A stretch of DNA of 64,000 nt, taken from the NCBI GenBank assembly GCA_029251375.1, contig JAQXDL010000023.1, positions 47,011 through 111,010 on the forward strand, given 5' to 3'. Below are positions 45,201 to 53,488 of this stretch, in pieces. The notes below the pieces were generated by a model. It saw nothing but the letters and a program-made list of their open reading frames with translations. It was not told the DNA's origin and did no database searches. The DNA comes from Pseudomonadales bacterium. GTDB lineage: Bacteria > Pseudomonadota > Gammaproteobacteria > Pseudomonadales > Azotimanducaceae. Every line of letters begins with the position of its first letter. Position 1 is the stretch's first letter. A program made the translations under genes and the position numbers.

Positions 45201-46250
45201 ATGCCTTCAGGACAACAAGCAGAAAGATTGATTGGCGAATCACCCTCATTTCTTGAAGTACTTGAATTTGCTTCTCAAGCCGCACCTCTAAACAAGCCCG
45301 TGTTAATTGTCGGCGAACGCGGCACAGGTAAAGAGCTGATCGCCGCCAGATTGCATTATCTGTCTGGCCGTTGGGATCAGGAGTACCTCAAAATGAACTG
45401 CGCCGCAATCAACGAAACGCTGCTTGAGACCGAGCTGTTTGGTCATGAAGCAGGCGCCTTTACAGGCGCAGCAAAACTACATCGTGGCCGGTTCGAGCGA
45501 GCCGACAAAGGCACCTTGTTCTTAGATGAGTTAGCGACCACGTCAGCACTGGTGCAAGAGAAGTTGCTTCGCATTATTGAGTATGGCGAGTACGAAAGAG
45601 TCGGCGGCAACAAAACCCTACAATGTGACGTCAGGCTCGTCGCCGCGACAAACGAAGATCTACCGGCTTTGGCCCGCAAAGGCCTATTTCGAGAAGATCT
45701 ACTGGATCGGCTCGCTTTTGACGTCATCACCCTGCCCCCACTGAGAGCACGCAAAGAAGACATTTTGATCCTTGCGGAACATTTTGCTGTTTCTATGGCT
45801 ATTGATCTGGGTCGCGAGTATTTTCCAGGGTTTTCTCAAGCTGCACGCAAGGTACTGCGAACCTATCATTGGCCGGGTAATATCCGTGAACTGAAAAATG
45901 TTGTTGAGAGAAGTGTGTATCGGAGCCAGGAGCTTGATTCACCGGTCGATCTTATCTCTCTCGACCCTTTCGACTCTCCGTTCAGGCCAAACTCAAGTAG
46001 TGACAAGACGCAGGTCAGTATCGCTGAGGACAGCCAAGAATCGGTATCGACACTCTTACCACCCGTACCAGAGGCGACCGAATTTCCGATCGATTTTCGT
46101 CAATCTGTGCAGGATTACGAAGTAGGGTTAATCAAAAACGCACTGGCAAATCATCAGTTCAATCAGAAGAAAACCGCGGAGGCACTTGGCGTGACTTACC
46201 ACCAACTCCGCGGCTATTTAAAGAAATATGATTTGCTCGAGAACCCTTAA
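45201..46250 (+). CDS. pspF: PspF, sigma-54-dependent activator of the psp operon
   Basis: A 349-residue bacterial enhancer-binding protein that, like E. coli PspF, lacks an N-terminal receiver domain. Walker A GERGTGKE is at 38-45, the sigma-54-contacting loop GAFTGA at 85-90, Walker B GTLFLDEL, and the C-terminal Fis-type helix-turn-helix is NQKKTAEALGVTYHQLRGYL. PspA inhibits it directly. An AGGA ribosome site precedes the ATG. It diverges from pspA across 280 bp that should hold its enhancer sites. Confidence 0.93.
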   Translation: MPSGQQAERLIGESPSFLEVLEFASQAAPLNKPVLIVGERGTGKELIAARLHYLSGRWDQEYLKMNCAAINETLLETELFGHEAGAFTGAAKLHRGRFERADKGTLFLDELATTSALVQEKLLRIIEYGEYERVGGNKTLQCDVRLVAATNEDLPALARKGLFREDLLDRLAFDVITLPPLRARKEDILILAEHFAVSMAIDLGREYFPGFSQAARKVLRTYHWPGNIRELKNVVERSVYRSQELDSPVDLISLDPFDSPFRPNSSSDKTQVSIAEDSQESVSTLLPPVPEATEFPIDFRQSVQDYEVGLIKNALANHQFNQKKTAEALGVTYHQLRGYLKKYDLLENP

Positions 46251-47051
46251 CTATTCGCCGGTGAAATTAGGCGTTCGCTTTTCAATGATGGCATCAACGG
46301 CTTCAGCGTGATCCTGGGTTTGATGGGCAAGTGCTTGCAGCGATGCCGACATTTCCAGCAGCGAATCTAGCTTTGCGTGTTCACCCTCCTTGATCAAGCG
46401 CTTCGTCATTCGCAGCGCGCTAGGTGGGTTTGCGGCAATCCTTAAAGCAAGTTTATTGGCAGCTTCCAGCAATTTTTCAGGCTCTACAACCTGAGACACC
46501 ATGCCCCACGCTAACGCCGTTTCAGCGGCAACGGGCTCACCGGTAAAGGCCATTTCATTTGCTCTGGACAGACCAACCACTCTCGGTAAGAACCAAGCTC
46601 CACCGTCACCTGGAATCAAACCAACCTTGACAAAACTTTCTGCGAAAAGCGCTTTTTCCGACGCGATTCTCATGTCACACATCATCGTCAGGTCACATCC
46701 GGCACCAATCGCCGCACCGTTTACCGCGGCAATAATAGGTACTTCAAGGTTATTGACCGCCAATGGAATGCGCTGAATACCGTTACGATAACCGTCTCGA
46801 ATTTCATTCGCCGTTCCGCCAAACATGCCTTTCTTATCGCGCATGTCTTTCACATTTCCACCTGACGAAAATGCGCTTCCGGCACCGGTGATAATCACAG
46901 CTCGAACAGAGTGATCTTTATTAATCTTGTCGCATGCCGCCACAATTGCATCAACCATCTCATCTTCAGAGATCGCATTTCGCGTTTCATGACGATTCAA
47001 CGTTAATGTAACAACGTGACCTTCTTGTTCGTAAAGTACTGGCGCAGACAT
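46251..47051 (-). CDS. Enoyl-CoA hydratase/isomerase family protein
   Basis: A 266-residue crotonase-fold enzyme. The oxyanion-hole segments are GAGSAFSSGGNVKDM and NGAAIGAGCDLTMMCD; the catalytic-glutamate region is ESFVKVGLIPGDGG. Members hydrate enoyl-CoA in fatty-acid and amino-acid degradation; the exact substrate is not readable. Its stop directly abuts that of the convergent pspF, and its own start faces a repeat-rich gap. Confidence 0.92.
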   Translation of the reverse strand: MSAPVLYEQEGHVVTLTLNRHETRNAISEDEMVDAIVAACDKINKDHSVRAVIITGAGSAFSSGGNVKDMRDKKGMFGGTANEIRDGYRNGIQRIPLAVNNLEVPIIAAVNGAAIGAGCDLTMMCDMRIASEKALFAESFVKVGLIPGDGGAWFLPRVVGLSRANEMAFTGEPVAAETALAWGMVSQVVEPEKLLEAANKLALRIAANPPSALRMTKRLIKEGEHAKLDSLLEMSASLQALAHQTQDHAEAVDAIIEKRTPNFTGE

Positions 47052-47107
47052 TTGGCATCCTTAGTATTAAAAGAGCCAGAAACTAACATAGCTAAATTGC
47101 TAATGCA

Positions 47108-47160
47108 GCCCTGAGCTTCTCTTAAAGACAGCCCTGAGCTTCTCTTAAAGAAAGCCCTGA
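47108..47160. repeat. 23-bp direct repeat upstream of the AroQ-PheC gene
   Basis: Two near-identical 23-bp units beginning GCCCTGAGCTTCTCTTAAAG start at 47108 and 47131, with a partial third at 47154. A nearby inverted repeat, GCCTGTT (47166-47172) and AACAGGC (47184-47190), follows. The region lies between divergent genes, where regulatory sites are expected. Confidence 0.8.
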
Positions 47161-47277
47161 GCTGCGCCTGTTAAAAAAATCTCAACAGGCACTGATAAAA
47201 GTCGAGCTGCAACTGTTTTGGAGATGAGGCGTGCTGCAATGTTATGCTTGCCAATTCACCGAAACCAATCCGCAACA

Positions 47278-48522
47278 ATGATGACTAAATTAGAGACTTT
47301 GACGGCCAAGCTAGGCAAAACATGCTGCCTGGCTATTTTACTACTGCTGACCACATCAATCGCACAGGCGCAGAGCCTCGATGAGCTGGTCACCGCTCGA
47401 CTCGGTCAGATGAAGGGTGTCGCTGCTTATAAATGGATTAACAACCGCGCTATCGAAGATCTAGAAAGGGAAAAAGTTGTCATCGAAAATGCCGTCAATG
47501 TCGGCTTAGGCTACCAATTAGAGACGCGCTCCTATGGCAATTTCTTCAAAGAACAAATTAGTGCGGCGAAAGAGATTCAGCGTTATTGGTTTAACATTTG
47601 GTCACGCGACCCAAAATCAGCGCCCACCTCGGCGCCGAACTTAGTCGATGACATAAGACCTGAGCTCATCAAACTCGGCAATGAAATCACCGCAGCATTA
47701 GGTCAACAATCGACATTAAATGGACCGCTGCCAGTCGAAGGCCTTTCCTTGGAGACTCAAAAACGCCTTATTGATGCGGCTAGCAACATCGAAACCTATC
47801 AAAGCAAAATGCGACAAGTGCTTGCGTCTCGAAAGCTCAGGGTTGGCACAACCGGCGACTATAAACCTTTCTCTTTCTTCTCAACCGACACACTTAACGA
47901 TACACAAACAAAGCAATTTGCAGGTATCGATATCGAGTTAGCAAAAGATCTGGCGGCATCCCTTGATGCAGAACTTATTTTGGTACAGACAAGTTGGCCA
48001 ACATTGATGCAAGACTTGGCGGCGGGGAAATTCGATATCGGCATGAGCGGTATCTCGCGCAACTTGAACAGACAACGCACCAGCTTCTTCACTATTCCCT
48101 ATCATGTTGGCGGTAAGACGCCGATTATTCGTTGTAGCGATGCGCAAAAGTACCAGACATTAGCAGATATCGATCGCGAAGGTGTACGTGTCATCGTGAA
48201 TCCGGGCGGCACCAACTTTAACTTTGTTAAAAATAAAATTAGCCATGCTTCCATACAGATATTTGACGATAACACTAAAATATTCGATGAAATTGCCAAC
48301 AACACAGCTGACGTGATGATCACAGATGATATTGAAGTAACGCTGCAGTCAAACTTAAACCCAACGTTGTGCTCAGCAATGCCAGCAAAGACACTGACCT
48401 ATTCTGAAAAAGGTTACATGCTGCCTCAAGATACGCAATGGCAGGGCTACGTAAACTTATGGTTAGCACAACGCATAGGCGACGGCACAGTCGACGGTCT
48501 ATTTGCAGACTTTACTCAGTAG
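47278..48522 (+). CDS. Fused periplasmic chorismate mutase (AroQ-gamma) / cyclohexadienyl dehydratase (PheC-like)
   Basis: About 414 residues from ATG 47278. A signal peptide (CCLAILLLLTTSIAQAQ) precedes an AroQ-gamma chorismate mutase domain (about 33-175): ELVTARLGQMKGVAAYKW, IEDLEREKVVIE, FFKEQISAAKEIQRYW. Probable active-site residues are R41, K52, R64 and E99. A solute-binding-type PheC domain follows (about 187-410): LRVGTTGDYKPFSFF, QFAGIDIELAKDLA, GKFDIGMSGIS. Together these would convert chorismate to prephenate and then to phenylpyruvate or, from arogenate, phenylalanine, in the periplasm. In P. aeruginosa the two activities are separate proteins. The upstream ORF extension is unlikely because it buries the signal. 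Confidence 0.85.
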   Translation: MMTKLETLTAKLGKTCCLAILLLLTTSIAQAQSLDELVTARLGQMKGVAAYKWINNRAIEDLEREKVVIENAVNVGLGYQLETRSYGNFFKEQISAAKEIQRYWFNIWSRDPKSAPTSAPNLVDDIRPELIKLGNEITAALGQQSTLNGPLPVEGLSLETQKRLIDAASNIETYQSKMRQVLASRKLRVGTTGDYKPFSFFSTDTLNDTQTKQFAGIDIELAKDLAASLDAELILVQTSWPTLMQDLAAGKFDIGMSGISRNLNRQRTSFFTIPYHVGGKTPIIRCSDAQKYQTLADIDREGVRVIVNPGGTNFNFVKNKISHASIQIFDDNTKIFDEIANNTADVMITDDIEVTLQSNLNPTLCSAMPAKTLTYSEKGYMLPQDTQWQGYVNLWLAQRIGDGTVDGLFADFTQ

Positions 48523-49459
48523 GTTCGGTTAGCTCCATAACCCAATGCGCCTCAGGGATTGGCTTATCCGTAAGAAACGCACTCATCATGGCATTGACAG
48601 CTTCTGGCGCTTCCTGCTGAACCCAATGCGATACACGCGGAAGATAACGGATACGAAAATCTTTCACATAATCCTGCGTGCCGTAGGTCGTTTCCTTACT
48701 TAGCGCAACATCGTCTTCGCCCCACACCATTAAGGTGGGTGTTTCGATAATCGCAATATCTTCGGCAGATGATTTCTTGCGGTCTTTGAACAAGCCGCGA
48801 TAGTAGTTAATCATCGCCGTTAATGCACCGGGTTGATTCGCGTTCTTGCGGTATACCTCAACAACCTCATCCGGAAACATGTCTTTGTTAACGGCACTAT
48901 TGCGAAACGCCTGACTAATACCCTTAGCGCTATTTCTACCGAGTAACCACTCTGGTAGTCGCGGTATCTGAAAGAAAAAGACGTACCATGATTTCTTCAA
49001 CTGTCCCAAGCCGTTCTTCATCGATTTCATCATTGGAATCGGATGAGGCACATTACAAATAATCAGTTTGTGCAGTGGTCGAATTTTTTGAATGGCAAAT
49101 TGCCAGGCGATCACGGCGCCCCAGTCGTGGGCGATCAAAACCACTTCTGACTTACCCGATGCATCAATCAACCCGGCAACGTCCGCGAGTAGATGATCCA
49201 TCGTGTAGTCCTCAACAAAGGGTGGACGTGAACTCTCACCGTAGCCGCGCAGATTTGGCGCCCATGCTTCGTAGCCAAGTTCCGCCAACATCGGCAATTG
49301 ATATCGCCAGGAAAAGCTATGCTCAGGAAAGCCATGCAGACAAATGGCGAGCTTATCGCCGGTGCCGCACTTATCGACTTCGAAAGTGAGGTTGTTAGCA
49401 TCAACAAACTCAGTACGAATTCGCGCATCCTGAACACTGCTATCCACTATATCGTTCAT
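48512..49459 (-). CDS. Alpha/beta hydrolase, epoxide-hydrolase/dehalogenase-like
   Basis: A 315-residue hydrolase. The oxyanion motif HGFPE is at 42-46, the nucleophile elbow IAHDWGAVIAW contains D112 rather than serine, WGEDDVAL supplies the acid and VSHWVQQE the histidine. An aspartate nucleophile indicates an epoxide hydrolase or haloacid-type dehalogenase. Substrate is unknown. Its 3' end overlaps the AroQ-PheC gene by 11 bases on the opposite strand. Confidence 0.9.
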   Translation of the reverse strand: MNDIVDSSVQDARIRTEFVDANNLTFEVDKCGTGDKLAICLHGFPEHSFSWRYQLPMLAELGYEAWAPNLRGYGESSRPPFVEDYTMDHLLADVAGLIDASGKSEVVLIAHDWGAVIAWQFAIQKIRPLHKLIICNVPHPIPMMKSMKNGLGQLKKSWYVFFFQIPRLPEWLLGRNSAKGISQAFRNSAVNKDMFPDEVVEVYRKNANQPGALTAMINYYRGLFKDRKKSSAEDIAIIETPTLMVWGEDDVALSKETTYGTQDYVKDFRIRYLPRVSHWVQQEAPEAVNAMMSAFLTDKPIPEAHWVMELTEPTE

Positions 49460-49638
49460 ATTTTCCTTGTAACAATCTGAATCAGAGCTGAGACAACAAA
49501 AGTATCATAGCTGTCACGTCAAAAGAAAATGTTTGGTCTAACGAAGATTCTTAAATACACTACTTTGACGACAAGGCATGGCATTCACCTAGGAACAAGG
49601 TGCCATCAACTATCTAATCAATCAACAAAAGTAGCAGC

Positions 49639-49872
49639 ATGTCTGAAAATTCAAATACTAACGTGCCAGATGGCGGCAAGACTGGCATTTTTTATGTCAA
49701 AGACCCCGCCGGTGTAGTTGTAATGAAGTCTGGCAAAGAAATCGCCCGTTACGATACCGTTCAAGCATTCGTCGCCTCACACGAAGAAGGCCTGCAGGCC
49801 ATTTCAAACCGTGATGAAAAACTTCACGAAGCCATTTTCGGACAATACGCGCCTAATCTGACGGACAGTTAA
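49639..49872 (+). CDS. Small protein of unknown function
   Basis: A 77-residue acidic protein. Two blocks look like a small beta unit followed by a helix: GIFYVKDPAGVVVMKSGKEI and VQAFVASHEEGLQAISNRDEKLHE. There is no signal peptide, membrane helix or recognised domain. No strong ribosome site is visible, which lowers confidence, but the composition looks coding and it does not overlap any other gene. Confidence 0.6.
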   Translation: MSENSNTNVPDGGKTGIFYVKDPAGVVVMKSGKEIARYDTVQAFVASHEEGLQAISNRDEKLHEAIFGQYAPNLTDS

Positions 49873-50174
49873 TTCGGCGCATTCTCTAAATCTTCACGGC
49901 AGTGTACTTGCAGGGTTTGCTGCAGGGTCAGCCGTATCTTTCGCTCGAAAGAGTTTAAGACCTAAATCAGCGCGAGGGCACCGAGCGAGTAAACAAAAGG
50001 CCACTTCCCCGATTTCTTGGCTCGCAGGACATATTGGCAGGATTATCGGAAGATTTAGAGGGTGTTATTTGGTTACTAGTCGTACAAGCAGCCTAAACAA
50101 GTATTTAATCAATACAGCAACGTGACATCTGCTTCTCACTAACTTAATAAGGGGCCAACTTAAAATTGTACCCA
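49873..50174. other. Gene-free interval
   Basis: About 300 bp with no convincing gene, tRNA or strong hairpin. A short imperfect direct repeat (GCAGGGTTTGCTGCAGGGTC) is the only pattern seen. Confidence 0.5.
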
Positions 50175-50819
50175 TCAACTATGATAAAGATTTTCTTTAT
50201 TATCTTGATCAAGCATCGCATCGACCGCATCAACTTCTGCGGCAGCGACATCGCCGCCTTTGACTTGGTCAAGGATCATTTTGCCAAGTGTTGGCATGGT
50301 CGAACGATCAATGTGGCCTTTTGGATCCCATAGTTTTGAACGAATAAATGCTTTTGGACAGTGCAAGAATACTTCTTTGACATCAACAACGATTGCAAGC
50401 TTCGGCGGCTTACCCTTGTGTTTCATCATATCGAGATACGGCGCATGGTCGGTGACACGACCAAACCCATTAATACGCAGCGTATCATCCATGCCGGGAA
50501 TCATAAACAACATGCCAACAGCGCCCGATTGAATAATATTACGCATTGAATCAGCCAGTCGATTTCCAGGACGCTCTGGAATTAACAGCGTGTTGGCATC
50601 CAGCACTTTCACAAAACCGGGTTCATCACCTCGCGGAGAAACGTCAGCACCCTCATGATGGGTCGCTAAAACCACAAACGGCGAGCGTTCGATGAAGTTG
50701 ATTGAATGTTTCTCCAAAGAATCTATCACCTTTGACTCGGTCGACACGCTCGCGACACCGTTAATCTCCAACATCGCGTCTACAGAATTGATAATGTTTA
50801 TATTATCCAGCGTTTTCAT
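50175..50819 (-). CDS. PPOX-fold FMN flavoprotein (MSMEG_1061-like)
   Basis: A 214-residue split-barrel flavin-binding protein. VLATHHEGADVSPRGDEPGFV and LLIPERPGNRLADSMRNI are the typical pyridoxamine-phosphate-oxidase-like segments, followed by GAVGMLFMIPGMDDTLRINGFG. Members of this group reduce diverse compounds; the exact activity is unknown. The acidic C-terminus (DVAAAEVDAVDAMLDQDNKE) is unassigned. Confidence 0.85.
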   Translation of the reverse strand: MKTLDNINIINSVDAMLEINGVASVSTESKVIDSLEKHSINFIERSPFVVLATHHEGADVSPRGDEPGFVKVLDANTLLIPERPGNRLADSMRNIIQSGAVGMLFMIPGMDDTLRINGFGRVTDHAPYLDMMKHKGKPPKLAIVVDVKEVFLHCPKAFIRSKLWDPKGHIDRSTMPTLGKMILDQVKGGDVAAAEVDAVDAMLDQDNKENLYHS

Positions 50820-51006
50820 CGAACTACCCTCAAAAGGTTCTTGTTATTAAAAGTGTCTGGTCGATCTAATTGTTATAACAACACAACTTACATTAGCTAG
50901 CTGTGTTTGGCACCTATTGGCGCCATACAACTCATACCGATCATATTTTACTTTGGCGGTAATTTGCTCAACCGCGCGTCAATTAACAGACCAAGAGAAT
51001 TTGAAT

Positions 51007-51504
51007 CTATTTCTTTTTCTTACGTAAATCTTTTAGTTTGAAATTATCCCAAGTCACGAGGCGATCAGGCGTAAAAACGATCCAACGACTCGAATCACCC
51101 GCTGCACTCGCCTTGTTGTCCTGTGGCTCATCCGCAGCTGGCGCTCCGTGACCTCCTGCATACTTGCGCCCCATTTGAGTACGCACGTCTGCCATACCGG
51201 CTTCTGCTTGCTCATCCGCTGCCGACTCCAATACCTTGGCGGCACCCTGAAACATGGCAGCCTGCAACTCGGGGAACTTCTCGTTTCGATCAACAATAAT
51301 TGTGCACTCTGAATTTCGACGCACGTTGATGACTTTTTGGCCGCGACCATAAGTGAATATTTTTCCCGCTGACCAGCCAAACCACATGGGCGTCAGATTA
51401 ATGCGCGTGCCCGGACCTACCGTTGCGATGCGCATGTTCCAGCACGACGCCATGAGTTCTTCAAGTTGACCATCACTTAGAGCAAGCTTCTTTGATACCG
51501 GCAT
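51007..51504 (-). CDS. Pyridoxamine 5'-phosphate oxidase-like FMN-binding protein
   Basis: A 165-residue split-barrel protein: WNMRIATVGPGTRINLTPMWF is the N-terminal barrel strand pair, KVINVRRNSECTIIVDRNE the flavin-binding part and SRWIVFTPDRLVTWDNFKL the last strands. A hydrophilic insertion between them is rich in Ala/Gly. Likely a flavin-dependent reductase of the PPOX superfamily, substrate unknown. The C-terminus is a lysine cluster. Confidence 0.8.
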   Translation of the reverse strand: MPVSKKLALSDGQLEELMASCWNMRIATVGPGTRINLTPMWFGWSAGKIFTYGRGQKVINVRRNSECTIIVDRNEKFPELQAAMFQGAAKVLESAADEQAEAGMADVRTQMGRKYAGGHGAPAADEPQDNKASAAGDSSRWIVFTPDRLVTWDNFKLKDLRKKKK

Positions 51505-51582
51505 AGATGTTCTCCGCTGTGGACTAGCTTCTTATTATTGGGTTGGCTTGTTAACCAGTCGTACTAAAAACTTTGATATTGA

Positions 51583-51828
51583 TGGGCAATATACTGGGGT
51601 GACAGAAACATACAAAGGTTACATGGCGTTAGACAACTTCCAAAGGCATTTGAATATTTGCGACGCAGCATTGGCCAACGTGATCCGTCTGTTCTTGACG
51701 GACTGGGACTCGATTTTGCCCTCAATGAGTTAAGTCGCGACCCAATGTTTGATGAACTGCTAAGACACCTTGAAGCGCAAGAAAACAATACCGATGCATA
51801 TCAGCTCATGTCCGCTGCATCCAACTGA
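51583..51828 (+). pseudogene. Possible 3' remnant of a helical-repeat (TPR-like) gene
   Basis: An open frame without a start codon ends at TGA 51826-51828. It contains KAFEYLRRSIGQRD and GLDFALNELSRDPMFDELLRHLE, which look like a TPR-like helical C-terminus. Stops lie just upstream in the same frame (before 51583). It overlaps the end of the minus-strand FAD gene. It may equally be chance open reading. Confidence 0.35.
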
Positions 51829-53213
51829 TCTGCTAAATCGATGTAGGCTCGCAGTTTTTGAAGTGCAATTGGCCCATATTTGTCAATTTTTGCCATTGCA
51901 TCCTGCATTTCCGCCGTCGGTGTTGCGACGGAACTCGCGGGTTGTGAAAAGGCATCAAGCCTCGCATTAGCCAACCAATCGACTAGAGACGCATCGGCCG
52001 ACCAGCTCAACTGATTCATCGCATGAGCAAGGGTTACCCTCATCCAGTCCGTTGCCCTATTCGGGTGCGGTACAACGGTGCACAATCGATTTCGTTCATC
52101 GGCAGACTCATAGGTTGCTTCGATGTGAGCGATAAACGCTGCACTGAAGACTTGCTGGCAGAACCTAACCGTTTGCAGTGTAATTTGATCACCATCAAAC
52201 ACGGGCACGGCAGGTCTTCGCGCTAGCGCATCAGCGGTACAGTCTATGTACAACGCATCTTCACTTAACGGCACGGAACCCTCAGCCAACTCAAGCTGCC
52301 CCTTGGTTACGCGCGTCACTCGCCCTTTGCGAATAACATTTTTGATTCTCTTGAGCTGCTGCAACTCTAAGTCTGTTACCGTCGCACAACGATACATTGA
52401 CGGCTTTACCGCATCATCGATACGCAGTAACTGGCCATTTTCTTGAACATGATCGAACATATCATCAATCGATTTGGATTCTGCGATCGCATGCATTTGC
52501 CCTGCCAAACCCGTAATCCCAATCGCTGCGCCCGCGCGGCCCGGCTGAATATTAGCGCGATCCAAAATCCATGAATCTCGCGGCATCACCCAACTAATTG
52601 CGTCTGGCGCGACCTGGTTAGAGAGCAACCAAAGGCAGGCATCCATACCTGTTTTGCCTGCGCCAATAACGACGTACTGGGAATGCGCCTGCTTGAGCTT
52701 AGGCAAGTCATTTAGTGGCATACATGTGACATCGCTGTCTACTTGATATTCGGGCGGTTTAACCGATGGCACGGAAACGTTCATATAGGTTGCGTCAACA
52801 ACCTTACCCGCTGTCACCTGCTGAACATCACCGGTCACAATTGATTTAAAAGATTTGTCGCCAATGAACTCAGACATCGGGAAATATTTAACGCGACCAG
52901 AGGCTATAAAACGTCGTTGCATCACGTGTTCAAAATAGGCGCAAACTTCATCGCCAGAAGCCAGTTCATGTAAACCTTTGTTCCAACCGGTTTCGTCAAT
53001 AGCATCGTCACCCAACTTTTCCGAGTTAACGCCATAGAAAGACGATGGTTGATGCAGATGAACGAAAGGATAGGCATCATTCCAATGGCCGCCGGGCTTG
53101 CCATGTTTGTCAACCATGACAATTGACGCGTCGGTTTCTGTTAACAATGTGTCAACAAATGCCATGCCCATCGCACCGGTGCCAACCACCAAATAATCCG
53201 CTTGTAATGTCAT
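51801..53213 (-). CDS. FAD/NAD(P)-binding oxidoreductase, uncharacterised
   Basis: About 470 residues from ATG 53213. The N-terminus is a dinucleotide-binding motif VVGTGAMGMAFVDTLL followed by VDKHGKPGGHWNDAYPFVHLHQPSSFYGV, as in flavin monooxygenase-like proteins. A second glycine motif lies in YVVIGAGKTGMDACLWLL. The reaction is unknown. It is one of several flavin genes in this part of the window. Confidence 0.85.
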   Translation of the reverse strand: MTLQADYLVVGTGAMGMAFVDTLLTETDASIVMVDKHGKPGGHWNDAYPFVHLHQPSSFYGVNSEKLGDDAIDETGWNKGLHELASGDEVCAYFEHVMQRRFIASGRVKYFPMSEFIGDKSFKSIVTGDVQQVTAGKVVDATYMNVSVPSVKPPEYQVDSDVTCMPLNDLPKLKQAHSQYVVIGAGKTGMDACLWLLSNQVAPDAISWVMPRDSWILDRANIQPGRAGAAIGITGLAGQMHAIAESKSIDDMFDHVQENGQLLRIDDAVKPSMYRCATVTDLELQQLKRIKNVIRKGRVTRVTKGQLELAEGSVPLSEDALYIDCTADALARRPAVPVFDGDQITLQTVRFCQQVFSAAFIAHIEATYESADERNRLCTVVPHPNRATDWMRVTLAHAMNQLSWSADASLVDWLANARLDAFSQPASSVATPTAEMQDAMAKIDKYGPIALQKLRAYIDLADQLDAADMS

Positions 53214-53488
53214 ACGCAACCAATCTATAAAAGTCTGAATACCGAAGCAATCAAACTAACATATATTTCTACTCGGGGACGGTAGATTGTCCGAAATGGA
53301 CTTTAGCGCCCACGAATGGATACCGTACTGCTAAATACCGTAATTCCCTGCGCGCCAATACTCGACAATTAGCCGACCTTGGTAAGAACACGTTATTCAG
53401 TTAGGCACTTATTAGAGGGGCATTAATGCATCCGCGTTTTTCCTGTACATATCGGGAGAACCGGTAGAACAGCCGAGCACGCTTTAAG

